Assembly: GCA_041744795.1 (NCBI GenBank)
Contig: JBGTKD010000169.1
Span: 1-10,284, forward strand
Reading direction: 5' to 3'
Length of the DNA: 10,284 nt
From: DATHWB01 sp041744795
Lineage (GTDB): Bacteria > Actinomycetota > Acidimicrobiia > Spongiisociales > ZC4RG35
The notes beneath the pieces were generated by a model, which saw nothing but the letters and a program-made list of their open reading frames with translations, ran no database searches and was not told where the DNA came from. The translations under genes were made by a program, and so were the position numbers. Shown one piece after another: positions 6,862-10,284 of the stretch; within the stretch, counting starts at the first letter, position 1; each line of letters opens with the position of its first letter.

Positions 6862-7781
6862 CAACCCCGATAATCATCGACTGTGATCCGGGTCACGACG
6901 ATGCCGTCGCACTGATGTTGGCGGTCGCCTCGCCTGAGATCGACTTGCTCGCCGTCACCACCGTTGCAGGCAACACCACTCTCGAAAAGACGACCGCCAA
7001 CGCGATAAGAGTCCTTGACCTCCTCGGACAGGACACGCCGGTAGGAGCTGGGGCTGATCGACCACTCGTGCGGGACCTGGTGGTCGCAGAGTATGTCCAC
7101 GGACCGTCAGGACTCGACGGCCCCGTACTAAAGCCACCCAGCCGCGAATCCGATCCTCTTCGAGCCGTCGAACTGATAGCTCGGACACTGGAACAGTCGG
7201 CCCGACCCGTGACCCTTGTTCCAATTGGACCCCTGACAAACATCGCCTTGTTCCTGGCGGTCTACCCCGAACTCGTTCCGAAGATCGAACGAATCGTCCT
7301 TATGGGCGGATCAATCGGTATGGGCAATGTCACCCCAGCGGCGGAGTTCAATGTCTATGTGGATCCTGAAGCCGCCGCTCGCGTGTTCGGCTCGGGCCTG
7401 GACGTGACAATGATCGGTCTGGATGTCACCTTGCAGGCCTTGCTGAGGCGACCAGACGCCGAGCGGCTGGCCGAAGGAGGACCCGTTGCCGGTTTCGTCT
7501 CCGAACTCTTCGGATTCTTCTCCCAGCACGAACCCGGTGGGAAGGCCTTGGATGGCGCCCCGATCCATGACGCGGTGGCCGTGGCGCACCTGATCTGGCC
7601 GGATCTCGTTCAAACTGAACGCCGGCATGTGGCAATCGACTTGGGGGAATTGGAGCGCGGACGGACCGTGGTCGATCGTCGGCCCGGAGTTGCGGAATCG
7701 GGGACGGTCAGCGTGGCCACCGGTATCGATGGAGCGCGCTTCACGACCCTGCTCGTCGAACATATCGAGTCACTCGGCTGA
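6858..7781 (+). CDS. Nucleoside hydrolase (IU-NH family)
   Basis: This 307-residue protein is a calcium-dependent nucleoside hydrolase that cleaves ribonucleosides to free base and ribose. The N-terminal metal-binding motif is DCDPGHDDA (residues 8-16; consensus DTDPGxDDA). Others are VPIGPLTNIALFL, LMGGSIGMGNVTPAAEFNVYVDPEAA, which carries the substrate-contacting Asn, and IHDAVAVAH with His237 and Asp238 matching the catalytic His and metal-ligand Asp of this family. Length is typical. It is translationally coupled to ribokinase, and its stop codon overlaps the first base of a terminator hairpin. Base preference (purine, pyrimidine or both) cannot be assigned from the sequence. Confidence 0.94.
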   Translation: MTTPIIIDCDPGHDDAVALMLAVASPEIDLLAVTTVAGNTTLEKTTANAIRVLDLLGQDTPVGAGADRPLVRDLVVAEYVHGPSGLDGPVLKPPSRESDPLRAVELIARTLEQSARPVTLVPIGPLTNIALFLAVYPELVPKIERIVLMGGSIGMGNVTPAAEFNVYVDPEAAARVFGSGLDVTMIGLDVTLQALLRRPDAERLAEGGPVAGFVSELFGFFSQHEPGGKALDGAPIHDAVAVAHLIWPDLVQTERRHVAIDLGELERGRTVVDRRPGVAESGTVSVATGIDGARFTTLLVEHIESLG

Positions 7782-7814
7782 GGTGGGGGAACCCTGGGGA
7801 GGGTCCCCCCACCT
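7781..7814. terminator. Shared hairpin terminator between convergent genes
   Basis: AGGTGGGGG (7781-7789) pairs perfectly with CCCCCACCT (7806-7814). After an A-C mismatch, ACCCT pairs with AGGGT around a GGGG loop, making one long GC-rich stem. It fills almost the whole 39-bp gap between the nucleoside hydrolase and the convergent metY. No T tract follows on either strand, so it may act as a U-less hairpin terminator or a 3'-end stabiliser for both transcripts. Confidence 0.7.
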
Positions 7815-7820
7815 TCACCG

Positions 7821-9116
7821 TCAGCTGACCGACGCGATCGCTGCCTCGATGTCTTCTTTGATGTCGTCGATGTGCTCGATGCCGACTGAGATTCGGATCA
7901 GGTCAGGACTGACGCCCGATGCCTCCTGCTCGGACTCGCTCAGTTGCTGGTGAGTGGTCGACGCCGGGTGGATCACCAATGTCTTGGCGTCTCCCACGTT
8001 TGCTAGATGGCTCGCCAACACCGTGTGGTCGATGAACCGTTTGCCCGCTTCGTAGCCGCCGTCGAGTCCGAAGGAGAGCACTCCGCCAAATCCGTTACGC
8101 AAGTACTTCTTGGCGTTCTCGTGATACGGATGACTCTCCAATCCGGGATAGGAGACCCACTTCACCTTGTCATGGGCTTCGAGCCAGCGTGCCAACTCCA
8201 GCGCATTATCGACATGGCGCTGGACGCGGAGGCTCAATGTCTCCAGGCCTTGCAGGAACAGGAAGGCATTGAATGGCGACAGTGCTGCCCCAAGGTCTCG
8301 GAGCCCTTCGACTCGTGCCCGGATGGCGAAGGCGATGTTTCCAAAATCCGACTCGGGGTTGAACACATCGGTGAACACCAAGTCGTGATATCCGGGTGCG
8401 GGGTTGGTGAAGATCGGGAACTTGCCGTTCCTCCAGTCGAAGCGACCGGAGTCGACGACGATGCCACCGATCGACGTACCGTGCCCGCCGATCCACTTGG
8501 TAGCGGATTGCACGACGATGTCGGCACCATGGTCGATTGGACGACACAGATAGCCCGCAGCCCCGAACGTGTTGTCCACCACCAACGGGATGCCGTGAGA
8601 ATGCGCCACGGCGGCAATCGCTTCGAAATCGGGCACGTTGTACTTCGGGTTGCCGATTGACTCGAGGTAGATCGCCTTGGTGTTCTCCTGTATGGCAGCC
8701 TCGAAAGCTTCGGCATCGTCGCCCTCGACGAACGTCACGCCGATTCCCTGCCGGGGAAGAGCCACCTTGAACTGGTTGTACGTTCCTCCGTAGAGATAAC
8801 TCGTTGAAACGATGTGATCTCCCGCTTCGAGCAGCGTTGAGAACGCCAGCAACTGTGCAGCTTGCCCGGACGCTGTTGCCACACCAGCCACCCCGCCCTC
8901 GAGCGCCGCCACCCTCTGCTCGAACACATCCGTGGTCGGATTCATGATCCGTGTGTAGATGTTCCCGAACTCCTGGAGGCCGAAGAGCCTGGCGGCATGA
9001 TCGGTGTCGTCGAAGGTGTAGGAAGTCGTCTGATAGATGGGAACAGCTCGTGCGTTGGTCCCGGGAGCCGACTCCTGTCCTGCGTGTACTTGGAGTGTTT
9101 CGTATCGATAGCTCAC
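7821..9116 (-). CDS. metY: O-acetylhomoserine sulfhydrylase
   Basis: The 431-residue product is a Cys/Met-metabolism PLP enzyme of the O-acetylhomoserine sulfhydrylase type, making homocysteine from O-acetylhomoserine and sulfide. Typical segments are TLQVHAGQ near the start, PIYQTTSYTFDDTDHAARLFGL, YLYGGTYNQF, and SATKWIGGHGTSIGG with the PLP-binding Lys207. The length and the large insertion with FTNPAPGYHDLVF fit MetY (about 430) rather than the shorter (about 390) cystathionine synthase/lyase members. GTG 9116 was chosen because AAAGGA lies 9 nt upstream and it gives the family N-terminus; the reading frame extends upstream to 9194 into osmC. It is the distal gene of an osmC-metY unit behind a SAM-type riboswitch, agreeing with a methionine-pathway role. 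Confidence 0.95.
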   Translation of the reverse strand: MSYRYETLQVHAGQESAPGTNARAVPIYQTTSYTFDDTDHAARLFGLQEFGNIYTRIMNPTTDVFEQRVAALEGGVAGVATASGQAAQLLAFSTLLEAGDHIVSTSYLYGGTYNQFKVALPRQGIGVTFVEGDDAEAFEAAIQENTKAIYLESIGNPKYNVPDFEAIAAVAHSHGIPLVVDNTFGAAGYLCRPIDHGADIVVQSATKWIGGHGTSIGGIVVDSGRFDWRNGKFPIFTNPAPGYHDLVFTDVFNPESDFGNIAFAIRARVEGLRDLGAALSPFNAFLFLQGLETLSLRVQRHVDNALELARWLEAHDKVKWVSYPGLESHPYHENAKKYLRNGFGGVLSFGLDGGYEAGKRFIDHTVLASHLANVGDAKTLVIHPASTTHQQLSESEQEASGVSPDLIRISVGIEHIDDIKEDIEAAIASVS

Positions 9117-9168
9117 TTCTTCGTGTCCTTTCCAGGGCGAGTGCCCGCGTTGGTGTGTGTCCGCAAGC

Positions 9169-9699
9169 TCACGCCACCGCCTCGGCGCGTACATCGCTTG
9201 CGAGGTCGATGGTCAACGGGATGGGACGGCCGAGGGTGTGGCCGACCGGCGAGGTGGCGGTCACCTTGCGGTGGAGGGCGGCGACGGCTTCTGGCGCCGC
9301 ATCCGATTTGATGGTCACCTTCGCTGTGATCGATTGGAATCCGGCGTTTCCGTCGTCGAGACCAAGGAACGTGTGCAAGTCGAGATCCCCCGACAACTCG
9401 ACGTTCAGGGCTTTCAACTGGATCCCGGCCACGCTCGCGTTAGCGGCGTAACCGACCGCCAGGCAATTTCCGAGTGCACCGAGGAGCTGCTCAACAGGAT
9501 TGGGAGCAGTGTCGGTTCCCCCGAGTCCAGCGGGCTCATCCGACGGGACGGGAGCGAAATCCCTCACCCGGACCTCGGAACGGAAGCCGCCTGTCCAGTT
9601 GACTGACGCCGACCAGGTGGTTCCGGCGCGGGTGGGGTCTTGCTGTATGGCGCCGACGAGAGCGCCGACAGATTCCAGATCGACATTGTTTATTGGCAT
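9169..9699 (-). CDS. OsmC-family protein
   Basis: The product has 176 residues and belongs to the OsmC/Ohr superfamily, many of which are thiol peroxidases for organic hydroperoxides. The hallmark PNPVEQLLGALGNCLAVGYA includes Cys79, the conserved first cysteine. The second cysteine site of peroxidase members (CPV or CPY) reads TATSPVGHTL, with Ser150 there, so a classical two-Cys cycle seems unavailable. AGGAG lies 7 nt upstream of the ATG. metY follows after 52 bp on the same strand, and a SAM-type riboswitch plus a Cys/Met-rich leader ORF lie upstream. The context points to sulfur-compound metabolism or a sulfide/persulfide-related function rather than general osmotic stress; that is inference from location. 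Confidence 0.88.
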   Translation of the reverse strand: MPINNVDLESVGALVGAIQQDPTRAGTTWSASVNWTGGFRSEVRVRDFAPVPSDEPAGLGGTDTAPNPVEQLLGALGNCLAVGYAANASVAGIQLKALNVELSGDLDLHTFLGLDDGNAGFQSITAKVTIKSDAAPEAVAALHRKVTATSPVGHTLGRPIPLTIDLASDVRAEAVA

Positions 9700-9705
9700 G
9701 CGTTT

Positions 9706-9865
9706 CTCCTACGTGTTTCGAGCATGTTGATGACCCGCCAGGGTGCGACTGTTGCGCTCCCGGGTGTTGGCGGGTCCTCAGCGCTCGTAGCGCAGGCGAA
9801 CCACCCGGGAGCGGGGCATGCACATGCCGCAGCACATCGAACCAGTCGATTGGGTGGCGTAGGAG
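9706..9865 (-). promoter_or_regulatory. Anti-Shine-Dalgarno pairing between leader ORF and osmC
   Basis: On the - strand RNA, CTCCTACG inside leader codons 8-11 (9858-9865) is perfectly complementary to CGTAGGAG (9706-9713), which contains the osmC ribosome binding site. Pairing would hide the osmC start region, and ribosomes translating the leader would open it. The 8-bp match is direct sequence; the regulatory role is a hypothesis, and a chance match with a Shine-Dalgarno is possible. Confidence 0.4.
9732..9813 (-). promoter_or_regulatory. Interleaved alternative stems (candidate attenuator)
   Basis: Two perfect inverted repeats interlock in RNA order A-B-A'-B'. A is CGCTCCCGGGTG (9813-9802, inside the leader ORF just after its Met/Cys codons) and pairs over 12 bp with A' at 9766-9755. 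B is GACCCGCCA (9776-9768, two bases after the leader stop codon) and pairs over 9 bp with B' at 9740-9732. Each stem encloses an arm of the other, so they compete unless a pseudoknot forms. A ribosome stalled on the Met/Cys codons would mask A and favour B-B'; one reaching the stop would mask B and favour A-A'. No T tract follows either stem, so the output could be Rho-dependent or translational. Confidence 0.65.
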
Positions 9866-9888
9866 GCGATGATGTTGTTGTTGGCCAT
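9778..9888 (-). CDS. Met/Cys-rich leader peptide of osmC-metY
   Basis: This is a 36-codon ORF with ATG at 9888 and a GGAG ribosome binding site 6 nt upstream. It starts MANNNIIASYATQ; codons 18-24 read MCCGMCM, three Met and three Cys in seven codons, followed by an Arg-rich end (PRSRVVRLRYER). It lies between a SAM-type riboswitch and osmC-metY, and its sequence contains one arm of two competing stems. Cysteine-responsive leader ORFs with clustered Cys codons are known from mycobacteria. By analogy this would report Cys/Met-tRNA charging in cis, the act of translation mattering more than the product. An alternative is a small metal- or thiol-binding peptide acting in trans. Confidence 0.72.
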   Translation of the reverse strand: MANNNIIASYATQSTGSMCCGMCMPRSRVVRLRYER

Positions 9889-9957
9889 TACAGGCTCCGC
9901 TAGGTGTCGTCTCAGGCGCTCTGAGCGTCCACCAGCGCTTTCATCGCTGAAGAACAT

Positions 9958-10048
9958 CTCATCGATCAGGCATTGGCACCGGCTTGGTCTTTTGGACCTC
10001 CGGTTGCCGCGGTTTCACAGGGCCTGTCCCTCCACCGCTCTGGATGAG
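9958..10048 (-). promoter_or_regulatory. SAM-I-clan riboswitch (P4-reduced)
   Basis: The 91-nt RNA has the SAM-I/S-box core. P1 is CTCATC/GATGAG (10048-10043 with 9963-9958). P2 is GCGGT/ACCGC, enclosing GGAGGGACAGGCCC and TGAAACC with a GGG/CCC upper stem. Then comes the invariant GCGGCAACC, P3 as ACCGG/CCGGT with an upper GGTC/GACC stem, and GGTGCCAA. The GG of the P2 loop can pair with CC after GGTGCCAATG, the expected pseudoknot. P4 is essentially absent: only 9 nt separate GCCAA from P1, as in the SAM-I/IV-variant and SAM-IV types rather than classical S-boxes. Ligand is S-adenosylmethionine by family knowledge. No T-tailed terminator follows, so control may act on leader ORF translation or via Rho. 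Confidence 0.9.
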
Positions 10049-10068
10049 CGCGTTGTCAATTGGCGGGC

Positions 10069-10097
10069 AGTATTCGAGAACTCGCTCCGGATGTCAA
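10069..10097 (-). promoter_or_regulatory. Promoter of the osmC-metY leader transcript
   Basis: On the - strand there is a perfect -35 TTGACA (10097-10092), a 17-bp spacer, and -10 AATACT (10074-10069; four of six matches to TATAAT). Transcription would start near A10061, about 13 nt before the riboswitch P1, giving a leader of about 360 nt to the osmC start. The promoter begins six bp after the cupredoxin stop codon. A second TTGACA at 10059-10054 lacks a matching -10. Confidence 0.65.
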
Positions 10098-10103
10098 ACC
10101 GCT

Positions 10104-10284
10104 CTACGGATTGACTGTCACTCTGGCGTTTTGGCCGATGTGGATGACGCAGAAGTAGCTGAAGGTCCCGGGAGTGTCGAACGTGCGGGTGTACGACGCG
10201 CCGACGTCGAGCACTGCGTTCCACAAGCCGTTTGGGGTTGGCCGCGAACCAGACGTCGTGGTGTGAGCCACCGCTCCTACGTTC
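10104..10284 (-). CDS. Cupredoxin (plastocyanin-like) domain protein, C-terminal fragment
   Basis: The last 59 codons of a gene that runs off the right edge are present. The fragment starts NVGAVAHTTTSGSRP, with the likely first copper-ligand His. It continues with NGLWNAVLDVGASYTRTFDTPGTFSYFC and ends CVIHIGQNARVTVNP. This is the plastocyanin/azurin-type C-terminal half with a Cys-x2-His loop. The axial Met of the C-x2-H-x2-M motif is replaced by Gln (CVIHIGQ), as in stellacyanin-type sites. Such proteins are exported electron carriers or copper proteins; the N-terminus that would show a signal peptide is outside the window. The stop lies just upstream of the riboswitch promoter, so it is probably a separate transcription unit. 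Confidence 0.85.
   Translation of the reverse strand, partial: NVGAVAHTTTSGSRPTPNGLWNAVLDVGASYTRTFDTPGTFSYFCVIHIGQNARVTVNP

Noticed and set aside
8007..8660. 217-codon ORF on the + strand
   Set aside because: Antisense to metY, whose motifs and PLP lysine are clear; a GC-frame shadow.
9117..9194. Extended N-terminus of metY
   Set aside because: The extension runs into osmC and has no family match; GTG 9116 has AAAGGA upstream and gives the usual MetY start.
9911..9925. CTCAG/CTGAG hairpin between riboswitch and leader ORF
   Set aside because: A five-bp stem with no T tract and competing GCGCT/AGCGC pairings; too weak to call a terminator or expression platform.
1..10284. Search for CRISPR arrays, insertion sequences, tRNA genes and phage genes
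   Set aside because: No spaced direct repeats, transposase-like proteins, terminal inverted repeats or cloverleaf sequences were seen; apart from the control region on the right, the window reads as ordinary housekeeping chromosome.

Overview
The window looks like chromosomal DNA of a GC-rich actinobacterium (Actinomycetota, possibly class Acidimicrobiia). The evidence is a 23S rRNA 3' end of the actinobacterial type (CCGAGGGCTTG), frequent GTG starts, GC-rich third codon positions, and a Gly/Arg-rich-tailed TPR protein of a kind I associate with actinobacteria. The phylum is a fairly safe inference. The class is a guess.

Layout, + strand first. The window opens with the last bases of a 23S rRNA gene, a short spacer, a complete 5S rRNA (82-201) and a strong hairpin terminator. 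Next come a TPR-like protein with a tandem-repeat low-complexity tail (272-1210), a small SSB-like OB-fold protein (1275-1640), a gamma-glutamyltransferase-family Ntn hydrolase (1652-3112), a 55-residue unknown protein (3194-3361), a SURF1-family cytochrome-oxidase assembly protein (3393-4112) and a PDZ-S41 lipoprotein protease (4109-5497). A YbaK/EbsC aminoacyl-tRNA deacylase lies on the - strand (5479-5970), its 3' end overlapping the protease gene. Divergent from it is a translationally coupled pair, ribokinase (6016-6861) and nucleoside hydrolase (6858-7781). Together these form a two-step nucleoside salvage route: nucleoside to base plus ribose, then ribose to ribose-5-phosphate.

The right third is on the - strand and is the most interesting part. 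A partial cupredoxin gene enters from the right edge (10104-10284). Just after its stop codon is a consensus-like promoter (TTGACA, 17 bp, AATACT). The roughly 360-nt leader it would make contains a SAM-I-clan riboswitch (9958-10048) with almost no P4. After that comes a 36-codon open reading frame with its own Shine-Dalgarno sequence (9778-9888); three Met and three Cys codons fall within seven consecutive codons. Its 3' half and the following spacer hold two interleaved perfect inverted repeats (12 bp and 9 bp) arranged like the alternative stems of an attenuator. A further 8-nt stretch inside the small ORF is perfectly complementary to the Shine-Dalgarno region of the next gene. Downstream are osmC (9169-9699) and an O-acetylhomoserine sulfhydrylase, metY (7821-9116).

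I read this as a tandem sulfur-amino-acid control region: SAM sensed by RNA, then Cys/Met-tRNA charging sensed by translation of a leader peptide, in front of a homocysteine-synthesis gene and an OsmC-family protein. The parts are visible in the sequence. That they work together is inference.
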